A DNA stretch of 64,000 nt from Seiridium cupressi (lineage: Eukaryota; Ascomycota; Sordariomycetes; Amphisphaeriales; Sporocadaceae): NCBI GenBank assembly GCA_036674765.1, contig JARVKI010000005.1, positions 682,001 through 746,000 on the forward strand, written 5' to 3'. Each line of letters opens with the position of its first letter. The stretch's first letter is position 1. This document shows positions 10,961-24,900 of the stretch, in pieces. Under the pieces are notes generated by a model that was given only the letters and a program-made list of their open reading frames with translations, did not search any database and was not told the origin of the DNA. Both the position numbers and the translations under genes were made by a program.

Positions 10961-12202
10961 CTAATATGTTCCTTGAATCCTCATTTGCTGGAATTCACCC
11001 GCCGTCACATATGTTCCCTCGTCTTTCAATTCCTTAGTCTCTAACAGTGGACACAGTCTCACTGCCCGGTCTGGTTTTACAAAATACGCAATGGAAAACC
11101 GTCTGTCGACAATGTCTTCTGTTTGATCTACTTCCCCCGCCTGGGACGGCTTGGGCAAGTGCACTCGATGTCTTGCGCTGTGCAGCCCCGTCCACTTCTG
11201 CAGACAGTCTCCCGCATTAATAATGCACTCGTGGCGTCCTCCACTCTTGATATCAACGAATTCACCACTTCCAAATGGCGACTCAACCTCTACAATAGCA
11301 GTGAATCAGCAATTTGCGCTTACGAGAGTGCGTCCAGATCAGATGGCACTATACTCGAGGGGAATGCGGTGAAAGGCGGGATGCGACAGGGGGCAAGGGA
11401 AGTATGAAGGCAAAGAGGTTGAGGATTGAGAATGAAAAGTTGCTTACGCAGTCCACCAACGGCGTCTTGGAATAATAGAGTGATAGTACCAAAGTCGGTA
11501 TGGGTTGCGATGCGCGTTGAGTGAGCAAAGTCCTTTCGTGGTACGGCAGGGTAATGCGTTAATCGCAACTCATTGGATTGCTTCACATGAAGCTGGCTCA
11601 GGGTCTCTGCGGAAAGTCCAAGGCCAATGGAAAGGGCGGCGAGAATATCGAGTTCGGCCCTGTAGCAGGCAGAGAAAAATGATGTTAAAATAGGCTGGAA
11701 GGTGTCCTGTACACCTGCGGGCGGCCAGATGTTGCTGTATAGCTCGTCATGCTCAGATCCAATATCGTAGGACTCCTAGAGAGGGTGAGCTGGGCGTTGG
11801 GAATACATCAGGCAATAGAATAAATATAGACCTTCATGTCCTTGAGAAGAGGTAATTTCGCAATCGAGCCATAGTTTGAGTGGGTGGACACGTTCTCTAT
11901 GCCAAAGGCGCTGTACCCTCGGTGCGGATTTGGTGAAGGGGGATGCGGAGATTTCAGTTTCTGATCTAAGGGGAGTTCGAAAAATCGACGGGTCTAGAAA
12001 AACTGTTAGCATCCAACAACTGACCCTTACGAGAAAGTCGAACCTCATCGAACGCGTTGTCAATATCTAATGGTGAGACGCCGTGGTTGATTAGCTTGAC
12101 GAATCCATATTGCTTCAGGCTCGATATGAGCTTAGAGCAGAATTCTTCTCGCTCAACCGGGTCGGCACTGTGGAAACTAGCGAAGTCGAGTCGATCAAAC
12201 AT
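10961..12202 (-). CDS. Isopenicillin N synthase-like 2OG-Fe(II) oxygenase
   Basis: Four exons (12202-12044, 11993-11832, 11775-11448, 11289-10961) give 325 residues. Introns of 50, 56 and 158 nt are placed by frame and by family-like joins: DE|TRRFFELPL, DMK|ESYDIGS and GGL|QVESP. The N-terminal DIOX_N region carries YGFVKLINHGV. The C-terminal 2OG-FeII domain shows the iron ligands in HTDFGTITLLFQD and a distal His in SARHRVHLP, with RFSIAYFVKPD supplying the Arg/Ser 2OG-binding pair. Proteins of this family hydroxylate amino acids or peptides in fungal clusters; the echinocandin cluster has several. It is transcribed divergently from the NRPS across about 0.8 kb, suggesting co-regulation. 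The exact oxidation cannot be told. Confidence 0.92.
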
Positions 12203-12996
12203 ATTTTACTGCGGGTGTGGTTGCAAGTGCTGTAAATGTACATAAGGGTAAGCACTTGTGTACTATATATTGTGGTGTGGTACGGCACTAGTTGCCAGGA
12301 TCCGCGGCAATGCCTATGCAACTGGTGCCACCTCTACCACGAGAACACAAATGTGTGGAAGAGGAGAGAATAACGGCGTACGCGATGTGTTCTCCTCCCA
12401 AGTAAATCATAGATGAACAATCGGCTGACAACTTGGCCACGGTAAGCTATGGAACCCAGCCGGCAGCCCTTACAGAAGACCGGATTCTACGAATATGAGC
12501 AAAGAAAATATTACTGAAAACTATTATAAGCTGCATTTTATTGAAAAATTAGAATAAGCTAAACTAGATTGATTGACTCTTGCTTCTGCATTAAATATAC
12601 CTAATATTGGAAAGAGTATAATACCCGTTAGTGTAAAAAAAGATGAGACTAACACGGGACAGAACGCCCTAATCCAATTCGGAAGGTGAGTTCTGGGTTC
12701 ATGGGTCCAGAGGATCTACAGGCCCACCTGCCAAAAAAACCCCGGTCTGTGAATATGTACTGCTGCTGCGTGCAAGTGGAGGCCGGCTTAATGTGGTCTT
12801 ACGAGACCCAACTGCGCTACTGCGATTCCCCGAAGGATTCACGCTATACGATGCAAGCATCCACCCTGTATCATTCGCTCTCTAACGATGGCTTGGTTGA
12901 ACTCGTTTGCGAGCCTGGCAACTTCCGCTTCTACTGCACAGGAGCCGACAGTGGAACTTGGTCGAGTCGGACAGTCATTGAGGTAGTGCCTGCAGT
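12203..12996. other. Divergent promoter with coding-like, frame-broken stretch before the NRPS
   Basis: This separates the IPNS-like gene from the NRPS. From about 12480 to 12660 it is AT-rich. From about 12670 to 12985 it reads like protein in two overlapping frames: one gives FWVHGSRGSTG ... VLLLRASGGRLNVVLRDP ... FPEGFTLYDASIHPVSF, then hits a stop at a CTCTCT tract, after which the neighbouring frame continues as NDGLVELVCEPGNFRFY. I do not recognise it. It could be a relic or an upstream exon of the synthetase. Confidence 0.4.
12263..12269 (-). promoter_or_regulatory. Possible TATA box of the IPNS-like oxygenase gene
   Basis: TATATAG on the minus strand, 61 bp upstream of the ATG at 12202. 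Short distance and AT context are suitable; nothing else supports it. Confidence 0.3.
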
Positions 12997-15900
12997 ATGC
13001 CCGTCCATCAAGACCTCAGCAGCTCAGCAGTCACTGCAACGGGAGAAAACTACGCCTATACAGAGGCGAGCACCGACTCTATGGACGACTCTTCATCCCC
13101 AGACGATCTCGACAAGCTATGGGAATGGAACGCCAGAGTCCCGGATCCGGTACAAGGCCGTGTTCATGACCTCATAACGGAAGTAGCCACCTCTCAGCCT
13201 GGCGCCATAGCAGTGGATGCATGGGATGGAAACTTCACTTACTCGGAACTTGATGCTCTGGCGAATGTGGTCGCGCAGAGGCTCATCGATCTGGGCTGTG
13301 CGCCAAAGTCCAGCATACCCATCTTATTTTCGAAATCGAAGTGGACTTGCATCGCGATGTTGGGCGTCATCAAAGCAGGTTGCAGTGTGATTGCTCTCGA
13401 CGCCACCCAGCCAGATGCCAGACTACGATCCATAGTGCAACAGGCACAACCAAGTACGATCGTTTCATCTGCGAAGCATCATGCAAGAGCTTCTATGTTG
13501 GGCAATGTTTCGGTGTTCCAGCTTGATGACACTTTACCGGATACCTTGGACCAAGCTATGAAGGTCTCACATCACCTACCTATTACTTCGCCATCTGACT
13601 TGGTATATATCTCATTCACATCGTAAGTACTGTAAAGTTCAGTTGTTTTATTTCCTACTTGAATCACCGAGTTTGCTCGCAGCCGCCTTTCGCACAGAAC
13701 CATCCCTCATAACCTACGAAACCGTCTCGCTTGAGCTTATTGCTTTCCTGGTTGGACCATTGCTTACCTTCCACACTTTAGTGGAACAACGGGTCAGCCC
13801 AAAGGTGCCTGTATTAGCCATGCCAATGTGAGAAGTGCTGTTCACTACCAAGGCGAGCAGCTTGGCTTCCACCGGGGGTGTCGCGTCTTCGATTTCGCGC
13901 CGTATTCCTTTGATGTGGCCTGGAGCAACTTTCTACACACGCTATGTGCTGGTGGATGTCTCTGCATCGCTTCGGAGGAGGACATGTTGAGCGATCTCTC
14001 TTCGGCCATCACTGCCTTTAGTGCAACGTTGATTAATGTCACTCCAACAGTTTTGCGGACGATAAGTCCAATTCTGCCAAGTCTTGAAACAGTACTTTTG
14101 AGTGGTGAAATGCCCTACCGGGAGAATATAACTCAGTGGGCCGGGCAAGTGAGACTTTTAAACACGTACGGGCCCACCGAATGCACGTTCAAATGTGCTT
14201 TCTCCGTCCTCGGTCCTTCGCAGGAAGGTCGTCCAGACATTGGTAGAGGCATCGGATTCTCTACATGGATTGTTGATCCGGGCGATAGCCGCCGCCTGGT
14301 TTCTGTTGGCGCCGTGGGAGAGTTGTATCTGGAGGGGCCTCTAGTTGGCCAGGGATATCTATCAGATGCCGTGAAAACAGCCTCGGCATTTGAAGATGAT
14401 CCCCCATGGCTACTTGACGGCAGTAGAAAGTTCACTGGCAGGCGCGGCAGAGTTTACAAGACTGGAGATCTTGTGAAGTATAAGCCAGACGGGAGACTAC
14501 TATTCGTTGGTCGCAAAGACGCCTCACAACTGAAGGTTAGGGGCCAAAGGGTGGAAATCGGAGATGTGGAGCATCACGTACGCGCTTGCATAGGCGGAAC
14601 GCACCCCGTCATCACAGTGATTGCGGATGTTATACGTCCTCGTAGAAGCGACAGCGACTCTCTAGTCCTGTTCGTCGTAGCGAAAGATCAAGAAAATGAA
14701 AGACTGAGGACTGCGATGGATGGCCTTGCCGACAAACTCCAGGAAGTCTTGCCGGCTTTCATGATTCCAAGTGTTTACCTCCCAGTCGATGAGCTTCCGG
14801 TAGCTTCAACTGGTAAAGTGGATCGGAACCGACTCCGAAAGATGGGCAACTGTCTAGAGTGGAAAGAGATTCTAGAGTTGCAGGCATCCATCTTATCTCA
14901 CACGGAGTTCCATGAACCCTCCAACGAGATAGAACGACAACTCCGCCAGATTTGGGCAGAAGTCCTGTGTCTCAATTCTACTCGTATTAGTACAGCAGAC
15001 AGCTTTCTTCGCCTTGGAGGCGATTCTATCACCGCCATGAAAGTGGTTGCAACAGCCCGTGGAAAGAATCTACTTTTAACGGTTGCGGATCACTTCAAGA
15101 CTCCAATTCTCAGCGATCTGGCTCAAATCACACAACTTAAGCCTGCATCCCAAGATCATGAACCCGTTGCACCGTTTGTGTTGTTATCTGGGACAAGTGA
15201 CAGCCTCGGGGTCCGTGAAGAAGCTGCGAGGCTTTGTCGGGTTCAGGTGGCTGATATCGAAGATATATACCCTTGTACACCACTCCAGCAAGGAATGCTC
15301 GCAATGACAGCTGTGAGTCAATCGAGGTCACCCGGTGGACAAGACTCCCCCAATCTTGGGAACTACGTCTCTAGGACTGCCTTTCGACTTCCTGGGCAGA
15401 TTGATGTCGAAAAGTTTCAAAAAGTATGGGGGAGCACTGTCGAGCGTGCATCTATCCTTCGAACACGAATAGTCGATTTGCCTGGAGAAGGTCTTGTCCA
15501 GGTCGTTCTGAAACATCAAATGCCTCTGCTTCTCCACGCACGCATCGAAGACTTCGTGGAACGAGAGGAGTCAATGGGCCTGGGCAGTCCCCTCTGCCGA
15601 GCCGGTCTTATCGAAAGCAATCCATGTCATTTTGTCTTGGAAATGCATCATGCCATCTTCGATGGCTGGTCTATGGAGCTCATCCTTGATGCTATGGGGG
15701 CCGATTACTGTGGTGGCCAGACAATGCGGCGATCTTTCAGCCCCTTCCAACCATTCATTAAGCATGCTTTAGCCACGAGGCGCCCTGAAGCAGCTGAATT
15801 CTGGCGAAATCAGCTAAAAGACTCTGAAGCCGTGCTTTTTCCATCCCAAAACCATTCTCCCGGGGTAAATCTGGATCTTGACCATACTATCTCCAAACTA

Positions 15901-18900
15901 CGGTGGCCACAGACAGGGTTCACCCCTGCAACGTTCATCCGTTCAGCACTTTCCTTACTCTTGGCTGCATATACCAACTCCAACGATGTCAAGTACGGAG
16001 CGACCGTGAGCGGTAGAAGCGCGCCTGTCCCGGATATAGAGCGAATTGCCGCCCCAACTATAGCTACAGTTCCCGTGCGGGTGAAAGTTGATTGGGATCA
16101 GACAGTAAAATCTTTCCTCCAAATGATACAACGGTATGCAGTAGAAAGTACAGAGTACGAGCAATTTGGCCTCCAGAATATCCAGCGCATCGATGAGGAG
16201 GTCAAAGAAGCGAGTCAATTTCAAGTCTTGTTGGTAGTTCAACCAGTTCGGCAGAAGAAAGACGAAAAGACAGAGGACATTTTCGCTCAGCCAATGAGCG
16301 TCATCAGAATTACCGAAAATGGAGTTCCCAAGGAGACAATGAATGGCACTGCGCATTCTTCCGCAACGGCACCACGCTCTTCCTTGAGACTCGTTGCCAA
16401 AGACGGGGCTGCTGACAGCATGGGAATGCACAATTCGTACTCCATGATGATAATCTGTCAATTGGAAGAGACTGGCCTCACGCTTAAAATAAATTTTGAC
16501 TCAGGCGCAATCGATCAGAAAGCAGTGCAATTCATTGCCGCGCAGCTAGAGCACTTGGTTCGACAACTGTGCACTGACACACTTGCACACTCGAAGATGT
16601 GCGACGTCCCAGTCCTTAGCGAGCAGGATCTTGCGCAGATCTGGGATTGGAATAAAGTGCTCCCTGAAGCGGTTGAGGAGCCGGTGGTGGCCATGATTGA
16701 CAATAGGGGTGCAATTGATCCTGACGCTCTTGCCATCTCTGCTTGGGATAACGAGTTAACCTATCGCCAGGTCCAGGATGTGACAAACTCTCTCGCAGGT
16801 AGTCTACAGAAAAAGGGTGTTGGTGCAGGATCTGTTGTCGTGCTGAGCTTCCAAAAGTCTTCATGGCAGATAGTCAGCATGATCTCTGCTTTCAAAGTTG
16901 GGGCAGTTGTGCTACCAGTTACTGCGCCCATCTCAACCCAACGTGCTCGCGAAGTTTTCGAAGCGGTACGGCCGACGCTTGTTATAACGTCAGACATGTC
17001 TGAGCCATCCCCGTTCGACAAGCTGGTCTCTACATATTCTATTTCCGAGCTCATACAGACCATCAATGAGAATGAAGCTTGCGTAGTTGAGTCTCCTGGC
17101 AATCGACCAGAGGATCCTGCCCTCATACTGTCTACTTCCGGATCGACGGGGCTACCAAAATCAATTCTATGGAGTCACAGGACCTTGTCCAGCAATGTTC
17201 GAGGCCATGGTGTCTCTTTCGGCCTTACCTCTACAAGTAGAGTATTTCAATTCGCTGGATATGAATTTGATGTGAGCACTGTGGAAGCTCTCTCAACATT
17301 GTCCGTCGGAGGCTGCTTGTGCATTTCTTCAGATTCGGATAGAACTAATCGACTTGCCGGTGCTATTAATGAAGCTAAAGCTGATTGGCTGTGCCTGACG
17401 CCGTCCGCGGCGGAGACGCTTGCTCCTGAAGAACTGCCTTCATTAACCACTCTTGTTCTCACAGGTGAAAAGCTCCTGCAAAAGACTGCCTCCAAATGGG
17501 CTGGAAGTCTAGACTTCGTGTACAACTGGTATGGCCCAGCCGAAGCATCTGTTGCGACATCCTATCGTATTGAGAAGCACACATGGAAACATGGCATAAG
17601 CGGTCGGAGCACATCTGGGCTCACCTGGCTTGTCGATCCTAGAGATCCCAACACTCTCGCGCCAGTGGGAGCAATTGCGGAGCTTTGTATAGAAGGTCCA
17701 ATTCTCGCAAGCTATACCGGTGATAGCGGCATAGCGTTTAACGAAAAATCGTTCTTTACGCCAACATGGCTCTTAAATGGCTATGGCGAGATACCAGGAC
17801 GAAGTGGACGAGTCTATAGGACTGGAGATATGGTTCAGTATGATGCTGAGGGGAACATAATCTTCATCGGCCGAAAACAAGATTTTCAGAGGAAGCTACG
17901 AGGGCAAAGGGTCGATCTCGGCGAAATAGAGCTTCACGTACAGGCATTCTTGCTCGGACAGCTCAAGACCACGGTAGTGGCTGAGATCTTCTCTTTAGCC
18001 AGTGGTGGTGCGGAGACATTGGCCCTCTTCATCAGTCCGACGAGTGAGTCCGAGCCGATAGAGGATGTCATGAGTTTTGTTAAACAGAATCTCCCGATAG
18101 AAGGACTTGAAGCGTATCTTTTGGAGCATCTGCCTCCGTACATGATCCCCAAGGTCTACATTCCTATTGTCAAAATCCCAGTGAGCCATACTGGGAAGAC
18201 TGATCGGCGGCGATTGCGTCAGATGGGAAATTCGCTGACATACGAGCAACTGGCGGCGATGCAGCCATCTCGTCAGGAGGCCAAGAAGCCCTCCATGGGC
18301 ACGGAGGAGCGACTGCAGCAGCTTTGGGCAGAGACAATTGGCATTGAACCACAGGCGATTTATGCCAATGACAACTTCTTTCGGTTGGGTGGCGACTCAA
18401 TCACTGCAATGCGTCTAGTTGCGTCAGCGCGCCACCAGGGCTGGCTGCTAACGGTCAAGACGGTGTTTGAAGCCCCAAAATTGGAGGATATGGCAAAGCA
18501 AATGAGGCGCGACTCCGACTCCACTACGCAAGAAGTTCCTCCCTTTTCACTGCTTGGCCAGGGCTACAGTCAAGCTGAGGCTCGATCCTACGCAGCACGG
18601 CTATGTAAGATACCAGAATCTTCAATCGTAGACATCTACCCGTGCACAGCCCTCCAGCAAGGCTTGCTTGCCTTGGGTGTTAGGAGACAAGGCCAGTACG
18701 TCTCTCGGAGCGTTCTAGGGCTTCAGCCCGGTATTGATACAGAACGGCTGGAGAGAGCTTGGCTTGCCACGGTTGAGAAGATTTCACTTCTGAGAACCCG
18801 AATAATCGATCTACCAGGTCACGGATTCATGCAGCTCTTGCTCAGCAGCTGTTCTTTGCGCTCGGGCAGTGACGTTGACGCGTATGTTCGCAATGATGAG

Positions 18901-21900
18901 CAGGAGCCCATGGGTCCAGGCACGGAGCTATGTCGAGCCGCTATCATCAACCGTAACTTTATACTCACGATCCATCACTGCATCTACGATGGCAACACGC
19001 TGAAGATGATACTCAATGAGCTAGAGTCGCGTTACCTTGGCGAGCCGGGAATGGTAGCCACTCCTTTCAAGAACTTCATGCAACATCTGAGCAGAATTGA
19101 CCCACAGGAGGCGGCCGGCTTTTGGAAACGACAGCTTCCCAATTTGGAGGCAAGACAGTTCCCGGTTCTTCCTTCAGCGGTCTATGAGCCCCAGGCAAAT
19201 GAAGATCTGGATCACTCCATCTCCTTGGATTGGCCGCGATCAGGAGTCACACCTTCGACAATATTACGCTCAGCTTGGGCCATATTAGCTACCCAATACA
19301 CATCATCCAGTGATGTCATCTTCGCAGTTACAGTCAGTGGAAGACAGGCGGACATGAAAGGAGTGGAGAATTGCGATGGCCCAACAATATCAACAATGCC
19401 GCTAGCCATTTCCGTCGACTGGGACGAGACTATCGAGGCATTCTTGGGCCGTCTACAGCGTCAGATGATCGAGCGGATACCGTACGATCAATATGGATTG
19501 CAGAACCTTCAGAGCCCCAAAGGTGATTTGGATTCCCGCCTCGTCCAGACGCTATTCATCGTGCAACCGGTGGCTGAAGGGAAGAATTTCGACAAGGATA
19601 ACCTATTGTTCAAGGCACGCAGTTTCTCGTCAAATATTGAGACCCTTGGTACCGATCCGTTCAACAATTATGCCTTGAAGGTGGTCTGTGAGCTTGCGAC
19701 ATCAGGGCTGCGTCTCTGTATGAGCTTTGATAGCAACGTCGTCGACAAGAAGCAGATCAGTCGAATGGCTCACCAATTCGAAACTGTCATTCGGCAAATG
19801 TGCTCGGAAGAGCTGGCCGCGACGAAGCTTGATACGGTCCAGACTGCCAGTGGTGATGACCTAGATCTGCTCTGGGCTCAGAACGTGGAGTTGCCTCAAG
19901 AATCAGATGCACTGGTACCTGACTTGATTAGACTAGCGGCATTAAAGGAACCAGAGAAAGTGGCGATAGACGCCTGGGATGGGCAGTTCTCATATCGGCA
20001 GGTAGATGAGCTCTCTACCGCCCTCGGTCAGAGCCTGATCAACCTGGGGGTGACAAAGGGGTCGGTCGTCGCATTACATTTCGAGAAATCGAAGTGGGTG
20101 CCGGTAGTGCAACTCGGAGTCTTCAAAGCCGGAGCTGTCGATGTGCTGCTATCAATTTCTGTACCAGACCTACGAGTGGCCAGAGTGTTCGAAAATCTTG
20201 GTGTAAAACTCGCAGTCGCATCGGATTCTCGCGTAGGGGTGGTTTCCCAGTTCGCACGTGGCTTTACGGTTGATGAACTTTTGCAGGCCCCTCCTGGGGA
20301 AGTGCCTACTAACTTGCCAGTGCTTGGTATGAAAGACTCGGCTGCGATACTAGTCTCGTCAGGTAGCACAGGGGAGCCGAAACAGGTACTATGGAGTCAT
20401 CGGGGTATTGCCGCCAACGTCAAGGCACACGGGGAGTACCTTGGAATTATTCCGTCATCTCGAATCTTCCAATTCGCTTCGTACGATTTTGACGTAGGCA
20501 CCATCGAGTCAATGTCGGCACTTGCCCACATGGCTTGTTTGTGTATACCTTCAGAGTCCGATCGGCTAGACGGAACGGCCGCTGCAATCAACCGTTACAA
20601 TGCAAACTTCTTGAATATCACCCCGTCAACGGCAAAAGCTCTGCAACCGGAAGACGTTCCCAGCATATCCATTCTAGTCTTGTCTGGCGAGAACCTTCTA
20701 CAGGAAGACGTTGATAGGTGGAAAGGCAGGTGCCATATTCTCAACTGGTATGGTGCTGCCGAACATCCCTCCACTGTATGTGCCGCCGACGCGAATACCT
20801 GGCATAGCGGCGTCATCGGATCCCTCGATTCAAAGCAGCCTACTCTCAGCTGGCTCGTTGATCTAAGAAACCACAACAGACTTGTGCCACTCGGTGCAGT
20901 TGGTGAGATTGCTTCCGAGGGACCTCTGAGTTCTGAGGGCTACGTTGCGAACCCTACCCTGAACGAACAACGGTTCCGCAACGACCCAATCTTTCTCTCT
21001 TCTGGATGTGGTCCGAATCGACCAGGAAGACAGGGCCAAATCTTCTGCTCTGGAGACCTGGGTCGGTACGACACCAATGGCAACTTGGTATACGTGGGGA
21101 GAAAGGACGCCCAGGTCAAAATCCGTGGCCAACTTGTTGCACCCGAAGAAGTGCAACATCTAATACGCAAGAACCTAGAATGGCCGGAAGAAGTTTCCGT
21201 GGTGGTAGATGCCATAAGATCTCAATATAGTACGAACCTTACACTCGTTGCTTTCCTGAACTTGGCAACAGAAGACGAGGTAGAACAAGTCACCAAGGGG
21301 CTGAACAAGAAGCTCCAGAGAGTTCTACCTGCATACGCGATCCCTATCTACTACATCCCAGTTGCAGTCTTCCCAAAGAATGCCTCTGCAAAGATAGATC
21401 GCGCTCGACTTCGAGAGATTGGTGCTTCATTCGATCCAACGCAGCAAGCGTCCGACGACAAGCGACAGATGCCCACGACCACCGCCGAGAGGACACTGCG
21501 CGAACTGTGGTGTCGTGTTCTCGGAGCCGGCCCCGACACGATTTCAGCTAGCGACAGCTTTCTGCGGCTTGGCGATTCGGTTCAGGCGATGCGCTTGGTC
21601 GGAATAGCTCGGCAGCAAGGCCTGTTGCTGACCGTGGCTGAGATATTTGAACATCCGAGACTAGAAGATATGGCAAAAGTGATTAGAAACTTGGAAGGTA
21701 AGGATGAGGAAGATGAGATAGTTCCTTTTGCGCTCCTTGATCAGGACCAAGACGTCGAGCTTGCGCGCCAACATGCAGCATCTGAATGTGGTGTGGCTAC
21801 AGACGAGATCGAAGATTTGTTCCCTTGCACTCCACTACAAGAGGGTCTCTTGGCCTTGACTATGAAGCGCGAGGGAGACTATACTGGAAACACGATACTG

Positions 21901-24900
21901 GAACTTGACCCCTCTGTCGATCTTACCCGCTTCAGGGAGGCTTGGGACAGAATTGTGTCAACAATCCATATTCTTCGGACACGCATCATCGACCTCCCGG
22001 GTCGCGGTCTGGTCCAGGCCATCGTTCAAAGAGATGAAAGCTATACAGATGCAAATGGCATAGACGACTACCTCAGGAGGCAGAGTGAGCTCTCACTGGG
22101 CCTGGGGTCTCCTCTCATGAGATATGGGCTCTTTTCTGACAGTACCGTGGAAGATGTGCTGTTTTTACAGCAGAATTCTTCCTTGAACAACGTCAATCAA
22201 CAGCCATCCACAACTTCCGAGTTCATGTTGAAGTCAGACAAAGGGGTGAAGAACAGAGACAGAAAACCTTACTACTTTGCCTTGACTATGCATCATTCTA
22301 TCTACGACGGCCTGACCACACCTTTGATCCTGGAGACACTGGAGGATCTCTACAATGGCGTCACGCCTTTACGCCATTGCCCATTTCAGTCGTTCATCAA
22401 GTATATCGGGAACAGGAACAAGGAGGCTGAAGTCAAATTTTGGGAAGCCCAATTTCAGGATCTAAGCGCACCACAATTTCCAGTTTTGCCATCCTCCACA
22501 TACGAGCCACAGACGAATACAACGTTGATGCACTCGATCAAAGACATAACCTGGCGAGCTGATAATATCACACCATCCACCATGATACGTGCGGCGTCAG
22601 CACTTCTATGCTTCCAGTACTCAAACTCGTCCGACGTAGTATTCGGAGAAGTCAGCGCTGGCCGCAAGGTTCCAATGGGAGGCATTGAGAGGCTTGTTGG
22701 TCCTACAATAGCCACTGTGCCGATAAGAGTGAAGGTCGATGGCGAGTCAAATAGCTCTGAACTCCTTGCGGCATTGCAGAGTCAGGCAATCAGGATGATC
22801 CCGTATGAACAAACTGGGCTCTCGACGATACGTCATATCAGCGATGAAGCGCAGAACGCATGTCAATTCCAGACATTGCTAGTTGTGCAGATGCCGGAAG
22901 AAGACATGGATATGAAGGACAATGGCTTATTCGTTGGCGAAGTGCGTCGCCGTGGGGCAGAGGACGATGCCCGCTATCATGGTTTCCAGACTTATGCGCT
23001 TTCGATCATATGTACCCCAGAAGCGAATGGCCTCGGAGTGAGGTTCTGCTTTGATTCTGCCGTCATCGACCGTGAGACAGTCCAGAGAATGTCACAAGAC
23101 TTTGAGCAGTTGTTGAGGAGGCTTAGTTCCCCGGAGCTTGACGGAGCGCCGCTTAGTGACATTACTTCGACAAGAGACCAGGACTTAAATCAGATCTGGA
23201 GGTGGAACTGTACAGTATTTGATAGTGTCGACAGATGTGTCCAAGATGTCATCACAGAGATGGCTCAAGCCCAACCAGAGGCGACGGCGGTCTGTGCCTG
23301 GGACGGAGAGTTGACCTATGGTCATCTTGATCGAGTTTCCACCAACATTGCTCATCGACTGTGTGAGCTAGGGGTGAGGCGAGATGTGGTCGTTCCTCTT
23401 TACTTTGGAAAGTCCATGTTTGCTCTGGTCGCATTCTTGGGAGTTGTCAAGGCAGGCGGTGCCGGATTCCTGTTGGACCCTACGCTACCAGAGTCACAAC
23501 TCCGATCGTTCCTGGATCAGATAGCGCCCACGCTTATTCTTTCCTCTCCTTCGAATGCAGAGCTTGCTTCGAGACTAGTGACCAATGTATTGGTCCTGGG
23601 CCCCGACTCGGACCTTATGGAGTCTTCTGCGAATAAAGGAACAGACTGCGTTGTGAGAGAAACTTCATTTGTTGATCCGTCCTCTCCCCTCTGTGTCATC
23701 TTCACAAGTGGGAGTACCGGGACCCCGAAAGGTTATATCTTGCAGCACCGTAATTTTGTTAGCGCAGTGACCCATCAGCGAACTACATTAGGACTGAACA
23801 GCAGCTCACGGGTATATGACCACGCTTCCCATGCGTCTGACGCAACCTATTGGAGCACCTTTCACGTTCTTGCTGCGGGCGGAACATTGTGCATTCCAAG
23901 CGAAGTGGAACGGAAAAGCTGTTTAGAAGAGAGCGTTCACAGATTCGGTACGACCGACCTCTTCCTCACGCCATCTACGGCACGTGCGGTCAACCCCTCG
24001 AAGATCCCCACTCTGAGAAACATTCATCTGGGAGGAGAACAAGCCACAAAATACGATGTATCGCGGTGGATACCGTATGCCAAAACGTTCGTTACTTATG
24101 GGCCCGGCGAGTGTTCCGCAAGCGCTCTATACTATAATGTGCCAAGTCCAATACCATCGAAGATCTCCATAGGCAGAGGCGTCGGGGTTTCTACCTGGAT
24201 TTTGGATCCGCAGAGCAGCGACCGGTTAGTACCCGTTGGCACTGCGGGAGAGCTGTACTTGGAGGGTCCTCTTGTTGGTAAAGGCTATTTGAATGATGAA
24301 AAGAACACCGCCATTTCATTCATTGAAAGTCCAGATTGGTTACGCGATGGTTCTCCTGATGGCAGCGTGCCCGGTCGGTCCAGCCGATTGTTCAAAACAG
24401 GGGATATTGTCAAATACGACCCTTCTAACGGTGCGCTCATGTTTGTCAGCAGGAAAGATGGGCAGGCCACACTCCACGGGCAAAGGATAGACTTTGCTGA
24501 AGTCGAACACCATGTACGGCATTGCCTCAACAGCACACTACCATCTTCAAAAGTAGTTGCAGAAGTTGTGCACCCCATACTCATCGGAAGACCCATGCTT
24601 GTAGCCTTCATACAAGCTAACCCAGCTGACTTCGTCCTCAACAAAAATTTGGACAGCGCCAATGCCTATTTACATGAACACTTGCCATCTCACATGGTTC
24701 CGGCTGCATTCGTGCCGATGGAATCTATCCCGCTGCTGGCAAGCGGCAAAACGGACCGGAGACGTGTGCGGGAAATTGCAGTCAACCTCACAATGGATGA
24801 AATTACTGGCGGCCAGGGCCGTGAGGACGGCGACTTGCCAATGACTGATTCAGAGCTTCGTCTTCAGCAACTATGGGCTACAATCCTGGGGGTTTCAGTG

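Noticed and set aside
12628..12662. Imperfect inverted repeat CCCGTTAGT / ACTAACACGGG
   Set aside because: Short, with a bulge, and no element boundaries; chance pairing is likely.
12686..13177. 163-codon plus-strand frame before the NRPS
   Set aside because: Its second half overlaps the NRPS A1 coding sequence in another frame, and it does not link to it by a clear intron; kept only as part of the coding-like stretch.
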